A stretch of DNA of 64,000 nucleotides from Roseomonas elaeocarpi (GTDB taxonomy: Bacteria > Pseudomonadota > Alphaproteobacteria > Acetobacterales > Acetobacteraceae), in assembly GCF_042433915.1 (NCBI RefSeq), contig NZ_JBHLUN010000003.1:62001-126000 (forward strand), in the 5' to 3' direction. The position numbers were made by a program, and so were the translations under genes. The notes under the pieces were generated by a model, which worked only from the letters and a program-made list of their open reading frames with translations, did not search any database and was not told the DNA's origin. Below, in pieces: positions 18,257 to 26,893 of the stretch (position 1 is its first letter; every line of letters begins with the position of its first letter).

Positions 18257-18931
18257 ATGAACGACTTCCTCGACGCCTTCTTCGACTTCGACATCATCCG
18301 CCAGGCGCTGCCGATCCTCTGGGCGGGGCTGAAGCAGACAGTGCTGCTGTCGCTCATGGCGGTGCCGCTGGGCGTGCTGGGCGGGTTCCTGATGGCCTTT
18401 GGCGCGCGGGCACGGTCGCGCTGGCTGCGCTGGCCCGCGGTGGCCGTGTGCGACGTGTTCCGCGCCGTGCCGCCGCTGGTGCTATTGGTGTTCCTGTATG
18501 CCGGGCTGCCCTTCACCGGCCTCGACATCGGGGCCTGGGGCGCGGTGGCGGTGGGCTTCTTTCTCAACACCGGCGCCTATTATGGCGAGATCCTGCGCGC
18601 GGGCCTCGACAGCGTGGCAAAGGGCCAGGATGAGGCCGCACGTGCGTTGGGGCTGCGGCCCTGGCAAGCGATGCTGCTGGTGGTGCTGCCGCAGGCGGTG
18701 CGCAACGTGCTGCCCGACCTCGTGAGCAACACGCTGGAGGTGGTGAAGCTGACCTCTCTCGCCTCGGTGGTGGCGCTGCCAGAGCTGCTGTTCCAGGCGC
18801 GTCAGGCGCAGAGCGTTACCTACAACGCGTCACCGATCGTGGCAGCGGCCGCGATCTACTTCGTGCTGCTCTGGCCCGTGGTGCGGCTGTTGTCACGACT
18901 GGAGAACCGCGCGGTGCGCGGGCGGGGCTAA
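18257..18931 (+). CDS. Polar amino-acid-type ABC transporter permease (second subunit)
   Basis: Inner-membrane protein of 224 residues, paralogous to the permease directly upstream, with the same layout. It has helices 1-2 (GLKQTVLLSLMAVPLGVLGG), the signature DVFRAVPPLVLLVFLYAGLP, and the coupling loop GQDEAARALGLRPWQAMLLVVLPQAVRNVLP. The gap to the first permease is three bases, so they are surely co-transcribed. The gene ends the cluster; the next gene is convergent. Confidence 0.88.
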   Translation: MNDFLDAFFDFDIIRQALPILWAGLKQTVLLSLMAVPLGVLGGFLMAFGARARSRWLRWPAVAVCDVFRAVPPLVLLVFLYAGLPFTGLDIGAWGAVAVGFFLNTGAYYGEILRAGLDSVAKGQDEAARALGLRPWQAMLLVVLPQAVRNVLPDLVSNTLEVVKLTSLASVVALPELLFQARQAQSVTYNASPIVAAAAIYFVLLWPVVRLLSRLENRAVRGRG

Positions 18932-18997
18932 AAACCGCCCGTCGCCGGACTACCGCCGCGCCCGCGCGGGCAGGGCCTCACCTTCACGCCCTAGCGG

Positions 18998-20008
18998 TCA
19001 CGCCATGGTCGCCAGGTCGCGCAGCCGGATCTGGTGCTGCAGCGGCTCACCCCGCAGGAAGCGGGTGATCTCTTCGATCACCAACGCCGTCATGCGCTGC
19101 GTTTCGGGCCCTTCCGCACCGGCGATGTGGGGGGTCAGGAACACGTTGGCGATGTCGTAGAGCGGGTGATCCGGCGGCAGCTCGTCCGGCTCGGTGACGT
19201 CGATCACCGCGTCGAGGCGGCCGCTGCGCGTTTCGTCGACCAGCGCCTCCTGCTCGACCAGGCCGCCGCGCGCGGTGTTCACCAGCACCGCGCCGTCGCG
19301 CATCAGCGCGAGCCTGCGCCGGTCGATCATGTTGCGCGTGGCGGGCAGCAGCGGCGCGTGCAGGCTGACACAGTCGGACTGCGCCATCAAATCGTCCAGC
19401 GGCAGCAGCGTTGCGCCCAGCGCGGCGGCGTCCTCCTCCGTCAGCATTGGGTCATGCAGCAGCACGCGCAGGTCAAAGGGGCGCAGGAGCTCGATCACCC
19501 GGCGGCCGATGCGCGAGGCCCCGACGATGCCCACCGACTTGCGGTAGTTGCCCAGGCCACGCGCGTGATTGCTCCAGGGCTTCTCGGCCGCGCGGCGTTC
19601 CCGGTACAGGCGGTTGAGGCGGAACACCTGCTTGTTGGCGAACAGGATCGCGGCCAGCGCGTATTCCGCCACCGGCACCGCATTGGCATCCGCGGCGTTG
19701 ACCACCGCCACGCCGCGCTCCCACACCGCCGGCGCCAAGTGTCCCTTCACCGTGCCCGCGACGTGGGCCACCAGGCGTAGGCGCGGCATGGCGTCGAGCA
19801 CGGCATCGTCCACGGCGGGCGAGCCCCAGCCGGTGACCAGCACCTCGGCACGGCGCAGCAGCGGCGCCAGGGCCGGATCGTGGAAGTCACGCACGGGCTC
19901 GGGGTGGAGGATGTCGAGCAGTTCCGCGAGGCGGGCGTGCTGCGCCTCGCTGATGGTTTCCGGGTTGCGCTGCGGATTATACGCCAGCAGGGCGGGTGGC
20001 CTGATCAT
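18998..20008 (-). CDS. D-isomer 2-hydroxyacid dehydrogenase family protein
   Basis: NAD(P)-dependent oxidoreductase of 336 residues interconverting a 2-keto acid and a D-2-hydroxy acid, cytoplasmic. A Rossmann motif GIVGASRIGRRV lies near residue 158. The substrate-binding arginine is in VNTARGGLVEQ, the glutamate in TEPDELPPDHPL and the catalytic histidine in LTPHIAGAEG. The ATG at 20008 is preceded by GAGGAAGCGAG; the longer upstream frame has no such site. It is divergent from the sugar-type binding-protein gene, so the two may share regulation and a carbohydrate-acid substrate. Confidence 0.88.
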   Translation of the reverse strand: MIRPPALLAYNPQRNPETISEAQHARLAELLDILHPEPVRDFHDPALAPLLRRAEVLVTGWGSPAVDDAVLDAMPRLRLVAHVAGTVKGHLAPAVWERGVAVVNAADANAVPVAEYALAAILFANKQVFRLNRLYRERRAAEKPWSNHARGLGNYRKSVGIVGASRIGRRVIELLRPFDLRVLLHDPMLTEEDAAALGATLLPLDDLMAQSDCVSLHAPLLPATRNMIDRRRLALMRDGAVLVNTARGGLVEQEALVDETRSGRLDAVIDVTEPDELPPDHPLYDIANVFLTPHIAGAEGPETQRMTALVIEEITRFLRGEPLQHQIRLRDLATMA

Positions 20009-20321
20009 GCGGTTCTCGCTTCCTCGGACCTGATCGCGCAAGGGGATGAGCCCTGCTGCCAGTCTCTCGTGTTTGTCGGGCCGTGCGCGCGGGGATGCCA
20101 CGCCTTCAACCGGTGCGGAGGCTGAGGGCCCGGGCCTGCACCGTCAAGCTCACCCATCGGGTGAGGACATCCCGTGCTTGACGCGCGGGGACAGCGGGTG
20201 AACTATCCGGTTACTTAAAGGAAGCACCCGCCGGCAACAGGCGGGATCATGGGAAGCGGCCGGATCTCAGCGTGACCGTTCCGGGAGCCGGGGCCGTTCC
20301 CAGCAGGGAAGGACACGCCGC
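20009..20321. promoter_or_regulatory. Divergent promoter region with operator-like nested inverted repeats
   Basis: These 313 bp separate the hydroxyacid dehydrogenase and the binding-protein gene. At 20143-20182 the arms GTCAAGC (20143-20149) and GCTTGAC (20176-20182) enclose CTCACCC-ATC-GGGTGAG (20149-20165). The right arm contains a -35-like TTGACG (20178-20183), with a weak -10-like AACTAT 17 bases further on (20201-20206). This is what a repressor site over the binding-protein promoter would look like. AGGGAAGGA before 20322 is its ribosome binding site. No gene is visible in the region. Confidence 0.5.
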
Positions 20322-21605
20322 ATGAACGAGTTCCGTCGCCGCAGCCTCCTGGGGGCCGGCCTGGGCCTGGGTGCGCTGGCCGCCACTGGCACCTCGCACC
20401 GGGCCGAAGCCGCCGAAACGCGCATGGCTGTGCAGTGGTTCGGTGCGAATGATCGCGCCAAGCGCACCTTCGCGGTGATCGACCTGTTCGAGAAGCGCAA
20501 CCCGGGCGTGAAGATCAACGGTGAGTACGGCAACTCCACCGACTACTGGCAGAAGATCAATACGCAGATCGCGGGCCGCAACGGGCCGGACGTGTTCCAG
20601 ACCGAGCCCAACAGCATCGCGGACTACGCACGCCGGGGCGCGCTGCTGGCGTTGGACCCGCTGCTGGGCAAGGCGATTGACACCTCAGGCTTCAGCCCGG
20701 AGATGCTCGACCTGTGCCGTATCGACGGCAAGGTTTACGGGCTGGGACTGGGGCTGAACTCCTTCGGGATGCTCTACGACTCAGAGGTGTTCACCAAGGT
20801 CGGCATGGCGCCGCCGGACGAGAAGACCAGCTGGGACGACTACGCGAAGCTGAGCGTGGAGCTGACCAAGGCCAACAAGCGCGATGGCTGGTTCGGCAGC
20901 TGCGACGGCAGCCGCTACTCGCACGCGCTGAACGTGTGGCTGCGGCAGCGCGGCAAGGACCTGTTCAACAACGACGGCAAGCTGGACTTCACCGCCGACG
21001 AAGCGGGGGAATGGTTCAGTTACTGGGACAAGATCCGCAAGGCCGGCGGTTGTGTGCCGGCCGACGTGGCCTCGCAGGATCAGAGCTCGATCCAGACCAT
21101 GCCACTGGTGCTGAACAAGGCGGGCCTGGCGCTGATGTATTCCAACCAGCTGGTCGGCACGCAGGACGTCGTGCCGTTCAAGCTGGGGTTGACGGTGTAT
21201 CCGAACGGCGGGCCGGGCGCGAAGCCGGGGTTGTTCTATCGTCCGGCGTTGATCTGGAACATGTACGTGCGCGGCCGGAACCAGGAGATGGCGGCGAAGT
21301 TCGTGAACTTCTTCCTCAACGACCCGGAGGCGGTGAAGATCCTGGGGGTCGAACGCGGCGTGCCGATGGGGCAGAAGATGCGTGATCTGGTGATGCCCGA
21401 CCTCAACGAGCTCGAGCGCAAGACCGTCGACTACATCAACTTCATTGCCGACAAGGTCGGGCCCTACCCGCCGCCGCAGCCGGTGAATTCCAACCAGTTC
21501 ACCAACATTATCCTGCGCGCCGTGGCCGACGAGGTGGCCTTCGGACGCATCTCGCCGAGCGAAGGCGGCCGTAAGCTGATCAACGATACCAACGCGGTGC
21601 TGTGA
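20322..21605 (+). CDS. Extracellular solute-binding protein family 1 (sugar-type ABC receptor)
   Basis: Periplasmic receptor of 427 residues with a twin-arginine-like signal peptide (NEFRRRSLLGAGLGLGALAA, cleavage after AEA near residue 30). The mature part matches the SBP_bac_1 family: an N-terminal strand (MAVQWFGAND), FEKRNPGVKINGEYGN, DYWQKINTQIAGRNGPDVFQTEP and the interdomain segment GLGLGLNSFGMLYDSEVF. These proteins bind sugars or oligosaccharides for ABC importers, yet no permease or ATPase gene is adjacent. The stop overlaps the start of the DUF2264 gene (GTGA), so the two products are probably made together. Confidence 0.88.
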   Translation: MNEFRRRSLLGAGLGLGALAATGTSHRAEAAETRMAVQWFGANDRAKRTFAVIDLFEKRNPGVKINGEYGNSTDYWQKINTQIAGRNGPDVFQTEPNSIADYARRGALLALDPLLGKAIDTSGFSPEMLDLCRIDGKVYGLGLGLNSFGMLYDSEVFTKVGMAPPDEKTSWDDYAKLSVELTKANKRDGWFGSCDGSRYSHALNVWLRQRGKDLFNNDGKLDFTADEAGEWFSYWDKIRKAGGCVPADVASQDQSSIQTMPLVLNKAGLALMYSNQLVGTQDVVPFKLGLTVYPNGGPGAKPGLFYRPALIWNMYVRGRNQEMAAKFVNFFLNDPEAVKILGVERGVPMGQKMRDLVMPDLNELERKTVDYINFIADKVGPYPPPQPVNSNQFTNIILRAVADEVAFGRISPSEGGRKLINDTNAVL

Positions 21606-23503
21606 GGGTGGGCACGATCCTGGACCGCCTGCGAAGCAACCCGCTGCGCACGCGAGACGACGCGCGGCAGCTGCTGCTCGACCTCAACGCCCCGCTGCGC
21701 GCGGGTTTCAGCCCCGGTCGGGCGCAGGTGCGGCTCGGCCTCGACAGCGCGCATTTCGACCGCAAAGCAGAATGGTTCGAGGGTTTCGCGCGTCCGCTCT
21801 GGGGCCTGGCGCCGCTGGTGGCGGGCGGCGGGCACTTCGAGGGCTGGGAGGATTTCCGCGAAGGCTTCCGCAACGGCACCGACCCGAAGCACGCGGAATA
21901 CTGGGAAGAGCCCGGTGACCACGACCAGCGCTCGGTGGAAATGGCGGCGGCGGGCTTCGCGCTGGCACTGACGCCCGAGGAACTGTGGACGCCGCTCTCG
22001 CCCGAGGCGCGTGGCAACGTCGCGCGTTGGCTGGGCTCGATCCAACGGGTCGCGATGGCCGACAACAACTGGCACTTCTTTCCGGTGATGGCGGGGCTCG
22101 GCCTTCAGCGCGTGGGTGAGCCGATCGACGAGGCCTCGCGCGACCGGCACCTGGCGCGGCTCGACGAGTTCTACCTGCGCGATGGTTGGTACGGCGACGG
22201 GATCGACGGCTACATCGACCACTACAACGGCTTCGCGATCCAGTTCTACGGGCTGATCTACGCCGCGCTGGCGGGGGATCGGGACCCGGAGCGCGCGGCG
22301 CGCTACCGCGACCGGGCGGCGCAGTTCGCCCAGGGGTTCCAGCACTGGTTCGGCGCGGACGGGGCGACGCTGGCGATGGGGCGCTCGCTCACCTACCGCT
22401 TCGCCACCGCGGCCTTCTGGGGCGCCCTGGCCTATGCCAACGTCGAAGCGCTGCCCTGGGGCGTGATCCGCGGGCTCTGGGCGCGGCAGATCCGCTGGTG
22501 GATGGAACAGCCGATCACCGACGAGGCCGGGCGGCTGCGGATCGGCTATCGCTGGCCCAACATCCTGATGAGCGAGAACTACAACTCGCAGGGCTCGCCC
22601 TACTGGGCCTTCAAGGCCTTCCTGCCGCTGGCCCTGCCTGAGGATCACCCCTTCTGGCAGGCAGAGGAAGCGCCGCACCCCGTGGCGGATGGCGTGACCA
22701 CGATTCCGGGCGCCTCGCTGGTGGTGCAGCGTCAGGGCGGCGACGTGTTCGCGCTGCCGGGCGGGCCGACGCGCACGCATATGCGCGGCGCCGTCGATAA
22801 GTACGCGAAGTTCAGCTACTCGACGCATCTCGGCCCCACCGTCGAGGCGGAGCGCTGGATCGAGTACGGCTGCTGCGGCGACAACATTCTGGCCGTCAGC
22901 CCCGACGGGCAGGACTGGCATATGCGGCGCGCGATCCTGGGACGTCGTGTCGGCGAGGACTGGATTGAAGCCTCCTGGCGGCCGCTGCCCGAGGTGTCGG
23001 TGGAAACCCTGCAGTTCTTCGAGGGTGGCTGGGAGATCCGGCTGCACGCGCTGGACACGCCGGTGGCGCTGCAGGCGGTGGAAAGCGGCCACGCGGTCCC
23101 CTGCCGGGTCGGGGCACGCGGCCGGCTGGCGGCGCTCTTCGCGCAGGAAGGAGGCAGCGGGGGCACGCTGCTGCGGGCGGGCGAGGCCTACGGTTCCGCC
23201 ATCCTTGATCCGTCGGGGAAGCGCGTATCCGGGGTGCTCGACGTCATGCCGAATACGAGCCTGATGTTTCCCCAGGCCGCGGTGCCGGTGCTGGGCGCGC
23301 GACTGGGCCCCGGAACGCACCTGCTGGCCTCGGCGGTCTGGGCCGGCCGCGCCGAAGCGCCGGGCGAGGCACCCTCCGGGGCAGCAGTGCTGGAGCGCGC
23401 CTGCCGCTGCGGCGGCTGGGCGGCACGGCTGAAAGGAATGGTCTGGAGCCTCGACACCGTTGCCTTGCGGGAAGACCGGCGGGCCCTGGATCCTGCCTTC
23501 TAG
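21602..23503 (+). CDS. DUF2264 family protein (predicted alpha/alpha-toroid carbohydrate enzyme)
   Basis: Protein of 633 residues without signal peptide or membrane helix. The first 370 residues match DUF2264: PLWGLAPLVAGGG near residue 60, then DNNWHFFPVM, DGWYGDGIDGYIDHYNGFAIQFYGLIYA and GRSLTYRFATAAFWGALA. This domain resembles six-hairpin glycosidases and lyases; its activity is not established to my knowledge. The last 260 residues look like a beta-rich second domain. The GTG start overlaps the TGA of the binding-protein gene. Acting on the imported saccharide is a reasonable inference. A 13-pair hairpin follows the stop. Confidence 0.82.
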   Translation: MRVGTILDRLRSNPLRTRDDARQLLLDLNAPLRAGFSPGRAQVRLGLDSAHFDRKAEWFEGFARPLWGLAPLVAGGGHFEGWEDFREGFRNGTDPKHAEYWEEPGDHDQRSVEMAAAGFALALTPEELWTPLSPEARGNVARWLGSIQRVAMADNNWHFFPVMAGLGLQRVGEPIDEASRDRHLARLDEFYLRDGWYGDGIDGYIDHYNGFAIQFYGLIYAALAGDRDPERAARYRDRAAQFAQGFQHWFGADGATLAMGRSLTYRFATAAFWGALAYANVEALPWGVIRGLWARQIRWWMEQPITDEAGRLRIGYRWPNILMSENYNSQGSPYWAFKAFLPLALPEDHPFWQAEEAPHPVADGVTTIPGASLVVQRQGGDVFALPGGPTRTHMRGAVDKYAKFSYSTHLGPTVEAERWIEYGCCGDNILAVSPDGQDWHMRRAILGRRVGEDWIEASWRPLPEVSVETLQFFEGGWEIRLHALDTPVALQAVESGHAVPCRVGARGRLAALFAQEGGSGGTLLRAGEAYGSAILDPSGKRVSGVLDVMPNTSLMFPQAAVPVLGARLGPGTHLLASAVWAGRAEAPGEAPSGAAVLERACRCGGWAARLKGMVWSLDTVALREDRRALDPAF

Positions 23504-23507
23504 GCAA

Positions 23508-23539
23508 GGTGGCGGCCCGGGTTAAGCCGGGCCGCCACC
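23508..23539 (+). terminator. Strong hairpin terminator after the DUF2264 gene
   Basis: Arms GGTGGCGGCCCGG (23508-23520) and CCGGGCCGCCACC (23527-23539) are perfectly complementary over 13 bases with a six-base loop (GTTAAG), starting five bases after the stop codon. Only scattered Ts follow. Confidence 0.7.
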
Positions 23540-23559
23540 CTCCAGTGTTCTGTAAGATG

Positions 23560-23576
23560 TATGACGAACGGTCATA
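23560..23576. promoter_or_regulatory. Operator-like palindrome upstream of the LigI-like/DctA-like pair
   Basis: TATGAC (23560-23565), GAACG, GTCATA (23571-23576) is a perfect inverted repeat with five-base spacer in a comparatively A+T-rich patch, 92 bp before the hydrolase start. The spacing suits a helix-turn-helix dimer such as GntR or LysR types. No regulator gene is adjacent. Confidence 0.45.
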
Positions 23577-23668
23577 GGAGGCGAGGAAAAAGCGATGCGG
23601 GCGGTGGGGCCGCCCACTGCTAGAGCGGGCGACCGTCACAGCCGAGAAGCGACAAAGGAGGACACACC

Positions 23669-24547
23669 ATGTCCAACGCCCCCACCATCGCCGGCCCCGA
23701 TCCCGATACCCGCACGCCGCTCTTCACCCTGCCGCCGGGCAGCTGCGACGCCCATTGCCACATCTTCGGACCGGGGAGCCGCTACCCCTACGCCGCCGAC
23801 AGCTCCTACATTCCGCCTGACGCGCCGCTGGAGATGTTCCAGGCGCTGCAGGCGAAGCTCGGCATCGACCGTGCCGTGATCGTCAACGCCAGCTGCCACG
23901 GTACCGACAACCGCCCCGTGACCGACGCGATCGCGCAGAGCGGCGGCCGCTATCGCGGCATCGCCACGATCACCGCCGAGGTCACCGACCGCGAGCTTCG
24001 CGACCTGAAGGAGGCCGGCATCGACGGCTGCCGCTTCACCTTCCTGCGCCGCCTGGGCCGCACGCCGGACCTGAGCGCCTTTCACGGCATCGTGGAGCGC
24101 ATCGCGCCGCTGGGCTGGCACGTGGACGTGTACCTGGAGCCGAACTCGGTGGAGGAGTTCGGGCCGATCCTGCGGAAGCTGCCGATCCCCTACGTGATCG
24201 ACCACATGGGCACCTCGCCCGCCGCTCAGGGCGTGGAGGCCAAGGGGTTCCAGGACCTGCTGGAGCTGCTGCGCACCGACGAGAAGTGCTGGGTCAAGGT
24301 CACGGGGCTGGAGCGTTCCACATCCATCGGCGCGCCCTTCGACGATGCGGTGCCACTGGCGGCGAAGCTGGTCGAGACGGCGCCGGACCGCGTGCTGTGG
24401 GGCACCGACTGGCCGCACCCGAACCTCAAGCGCATGCCCAACGATGCCGACCTGGTGGACGTGGTGCCGCGCTACGCGCCGGATGAGGCGGTGAGGCACA
24501 AGCTGCTGGTGGAGAACCCGTCGCGTCTCTACGGCTTTGCGCCATGA
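23669..24547 (+). CDS. Amidohydrolase-2 family lactonase, 2-pyrone-4,6-dicarboxylate hydrolase (LigI)-like
   Basis: TIM-barrel hydrolase of 292 residues, cytoplasmic. The N-terminal motif CDAHCHIFGP places His29 and His31 as expected for the amidohydrolase-2 family, and GTDWPHPN near residue 248 supplies the C-terminal aspartate. The arrangement, including FGPGSRYPYA and YVIDHMGT, resembles LigI, which opens 2-pyrone-4,6-dicarboxylate in lignin-aromatic degradation. Related enzymes open other sugar-derived lactones, so the substrate is not certain. The stop overlaps the start of a dicarboxylate symporter gene (ATGA), consistent with a dicarboxylic substrate. Confidence 0.8.
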   Translation: MSNAPTIAGPDPDTRTPLFTLPPGSCDAHCHIFGPGSRYPYAADSSYIPPDAPLEMFQALQAKLGIDRAVIVNASCHGTDNRPVTDAIAQSGGRYRGIATITAEVTDRELRDLKEAGIDGCRFTFLRRLGRTPDLSAFHGIVERIAPLGWHVDVYLEPNSVEEFGPILRKLPIPYVIDHMGTSPAAQGVEAKGFQDLLELLRTDEKCWVKVTGLERSTSIGAPFDDAVPLAAKLVETAPDRVLWGTDWPHPNLKRMPNDADLVDVVPRYAPDEAVRHKLLVENPSRLYGFAP

Positions 24548-25872
24548 GCATGTCCCTGCCCGCGGCCGGTCCGGTTCACGGACAGGCCGGCGATGTGGGC
24601 CCCGCACGGGCGCAGCCCTGGTGGCGGCAGCTCTGGCCCTGGGTGATGCTGGCGATGGTGGCCGGCGTGGCGCTGGGCTACGCCGCGCCCGAGGCGGGCA
24701 CGGCGATGCAGCCGCTCGGCGACGCCTTTATCCGGCTGATCCGCATGCTGATCGCGCCGATCATCTTCTGCACCGTGGTGCACGGCGTGGCCAGCATGGG
24801 CGACATGGCCAAGGTCGGCCGCGTCGCGCTCAAGGCGCTGATCTACTTCGAGGTCGTCACCACCGTCGCGCTGGTGTTCGGGCTGGTGATGGTGAACCTG
24901 ACGCATCCGGGCACGGGGATGAACGTGGACGCTTCCACGCTCAACACCGCGGCGCTGGGCAACATCACGCGCCAGACGCATGAGGCGGGGGTGATCCCCT
25001 TCCTGATGAACATCATCCCCAACACGCTGATCGGCGCCTTTGCCGAGGGCAACGTGCTGCAGGTTCTGCTGATCTCGCTGATCGCGGGCTTCGCGCTCAG
25101 CTGGATGGGGCCTGCGGGGCAGCCGCTGGTGCAGCTGGTGGGCACGGTGTCGCAGATGCTGTTCCGCGGCGTGGCGATCGTGATGTGGGCAGCGCCCATC
25201 GGCGCCTTCGGGGCCATCGCCTTCACGGTGGGGCGCTTCGGGGCCACCTCGCTGTGGTCGCTGCTGGCGCTGCTGGGCTGGTTCTACGTCACCTGCATCC
25301 TGTTCGTGGTGGTGGTGTTCGGGGCGATCAGCGTCTTCTGCGGCTTCAGCCTTTTCCGGCTGATCCGCTACATCCGCGAAGAGCTGCTGATCGTCTTCGC
25401 CACCACCTCCTCGGAAACGGTGCTGCCGCGGCTAATTGCCAAGATGGAGGCGCTGGGCTGCGAGGAGGGCGTGGTCGGCCTCGTGGTGCCCACCGGCTAT
25501 TCCTTCAACCTCGACGGCACCTGCCTGTACCTGGCCTTCGCCGCGGTGTTCCTGGCGCAGGCCACCAACACGCCGCTGGGCATCGAGCAGCAGGTCGGAC
25601 TGCTGGCGGTGCTGCTGCTGGCCTCCAAGGGTGCGGCGGGCGTGGCGGGCGCCGCCTTCGTGGTGCTGGCGGCGACGCTGTCCTCGGTGGGGACGATCCC
25701 GGTCGCCGCGGTGGGGCTGGTGCTGGGCATCCACCGGCTGATGTCGGAAGGGCTGACGCCCACCAACCTCGTCGGCAACGCCGTCGCCACCATCGTGGTG
25801 GCGAAGTGGGAGGGCTCGCTCGACGAGGCGCGGATGCGCCGCGTGCTGGCGGGCGAGGCCCCGGCGCACTGA
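24544..25872 (+). CDS. Dicarboxylate/amino acid:cation symporter (DctA/GltP family)
   Basis: Inner-membrane symporter of 442 residues (DAACS family) using a sodium or proton gradient. After a 30-residue polar leader come the membrane helices, with family motifs PLGDAFIRLIRMLIAPIIFCT (helix 2-3), the hairpin motif FATTSSETVLPRLI and the substrate site GYSFNLDGTCLYLAFA. The ATG overlaps the stop of the LigI-like gene, so uptake and hydrolysis of one dicarboxylate-type compound may be coupled. An 11-pair hairpin separates it from the convergent endonuclease gene. Confidence 0.9.
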   Translation: MSMSLPAAGPVHGQAGDVGPARAQPWWRQLWPWVMLAMVAGVALGYAAPEAGTAMQPLGDAFIRLIRMLIAPIIFCTVVHGVASMGDMAKVGRVALKALIYFEVVTTVALVFGLVMVNLTHPGTGMNVDASTLNTAALGNITRQTHEAGVIPFLMNIIPNTLIGAFAEGNVLQVLLISLIAGFALSWMGPAGQPLVQLVGTVSQMLFRGVAIVMWAAPIGAFGAIAFTVGRFGATSLWSLLALLGWFYVTCILFVVVVFGAISVFCGFSLFRLIRYIREELLIVFATTSSETVLPRLIAKMEALGCEEGVVGLVVPTGYSFNLDGTCLYLAFAAVFLAQATNTPLGIEQQVGLLAVLLLASKGAAGVAGAAFVVLAATLSSVGTIPVAAVGLVLGIHRLMSEGLTPTNLVGNAVATIVVAKWEGSLDEARMRRVLAGEAPAH

Positions 25873-25879
25873 CGGATAC

Positions 25880-25907
25880 CCCGGGCGGCGGAGCATCGCC
25901 GCCCGGG
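25880..25907. terminator. Hairpin between convergent symporter and endonuclease genes
   Basis: Arms CCCGGGCGGCG (25880-25890) and CGCCGCCCGGG (25897-25907), 11 perfect pairs with a six-base loop, eight bases after the symporter stop. It can serve both strands. Confidence 0.65.
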
Positions 25908-25933
25908 AATCCCAGGAGGCCCTAAGGGCTGAC

Positions 25934-26692
25934 CTAGATGGCGGGAACCGGCTTCGTGCGCCCCATCTCCCGCGTCTTGCCGGTGGGGCAAAGGTCCAGC
26001 AGCACGCAGCGGCCGCATTGCGGGTTCTGGAAGTGGCACACGCGCTGGCCGTGCAGCATCAGGATCTCGTGGTCGTCGTAGACCTGCTGCGCGTCCCATT
26101 CCTCAGGCAGCATCGCTTCCAGCACGCGGTGTGACGGGCCGACCGCGAGGTTGGCCGGGATCAGGCCCAGCCGAATCGCGACGCGGTGGTGATGGCTGTC
26201 CACCGGCAGGGCGCGCCGCCGCAGCGAGGAGAACGACAGCACCGCGGCGCTGGTCTTGGGACCGACGCCGGTGAGTTCCTCGAGCCAGGCACGCGCCTCG
26301 ACGACGCTCATTCCCGCCAGATGGTCCAGCGTCAGGCGTCCCTGGCGCGCGGTGATCTCGCGCAAGGTGCGTTGCAGGGCCGGCGCCTTGGCTTCCGGCC
26401 AGGTGCAGGGCGAGAGCGCCCGCTCCACCTCGGCTACCGGCGCGTCGCGCACGGCTTCCCAATCCGGAAAGGCGGCACGGAGGTTTCGATAAGCCCGTGC
26501 GCTGTCCGCGTTCTTGGTGCGATGGGACAGCAGCGAGGACACCAGCTCATCCAGCGGGTCGAGCGCGTGAAAATAAGCGATGGGGCAGTTGTAGGCGCGG
26601 CACAGCCGCTCGTGCACCTCGATCAGCAGCGCACGTACCTCCGCGCTGGGCGTCAGGTCGTCCCTGCCACGTGGCCGTCGCGCTGTTGCCAA
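25934..26692 (-). CDS. Endonuclease III-like base-excision repair protein
   Basis: Helix-hairpin-helix DNA glycosylase-fold protein, about 252 residues. The HhH is ELTGVGPKTSAAVL with Lys146 at the position of the Nth catalytic lysine, and Asp165 (PVDSHHHR) matches the catalytic aspartate. The iron-sulfur cluster cysteines 219, 226, 229 and 235 keep the Nth spacing C-x6-C-x2-C-x5-C. It should excise oxidised pyrimidines, though it diverges from typical Nth. I placed the start at TTG 26692, because GGAGGAG lies nine bases upstream; a TTG at 26722 is also in frame but has no such site. Confidence 0.85.
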   Translation of the reverse strand: MATARRPRGRDDLTPSAEVRALLIEVHERLCRAYNCPIAYFHALDPLDELVSSLLSHRTKNADSARAYRNLRAAFPDWEAVRDAPVAEVERALSPCTWPEAKAPALQRTLREITARQGRLTLDHLAGMSVVEARAWLEELTGVGPKTSAAVLSFSSLRRRALPVDSHHHRVAIRLGLIPANLAVGPSHRVLEAMLPEEWDAQQVYDDHEILMLHGQRVCHFQNPQCGRCVLLDLCPTGKTREMGRTKPVPAI

Positions 26693-26893
26693 AGCCGTCG
26701 TCTCCTCCGGACCGGAACACAACGCCGCAGGTGGCGGAGAGGTTCGCGTCGATCGCGACCGTGGCTGCGGGTCGCATGGTTGCGGCTTCGCAAGATTGCA
26801 GGCCCAGGTCGCTTGTCAGGATCGCACCATGGACCGATCATGACATCCACGACAGGAAGCCGCCGACAAGGCGGCTCGGAGGATCATCGTTCC

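Noticed and set aside
21464..23320. Minus-strand open frame (618 codons) opposite the DUF2264 gene
   Set aside because: No start signal or family similarity; the plus-strand gene is conserved and coupled to its neighbour.
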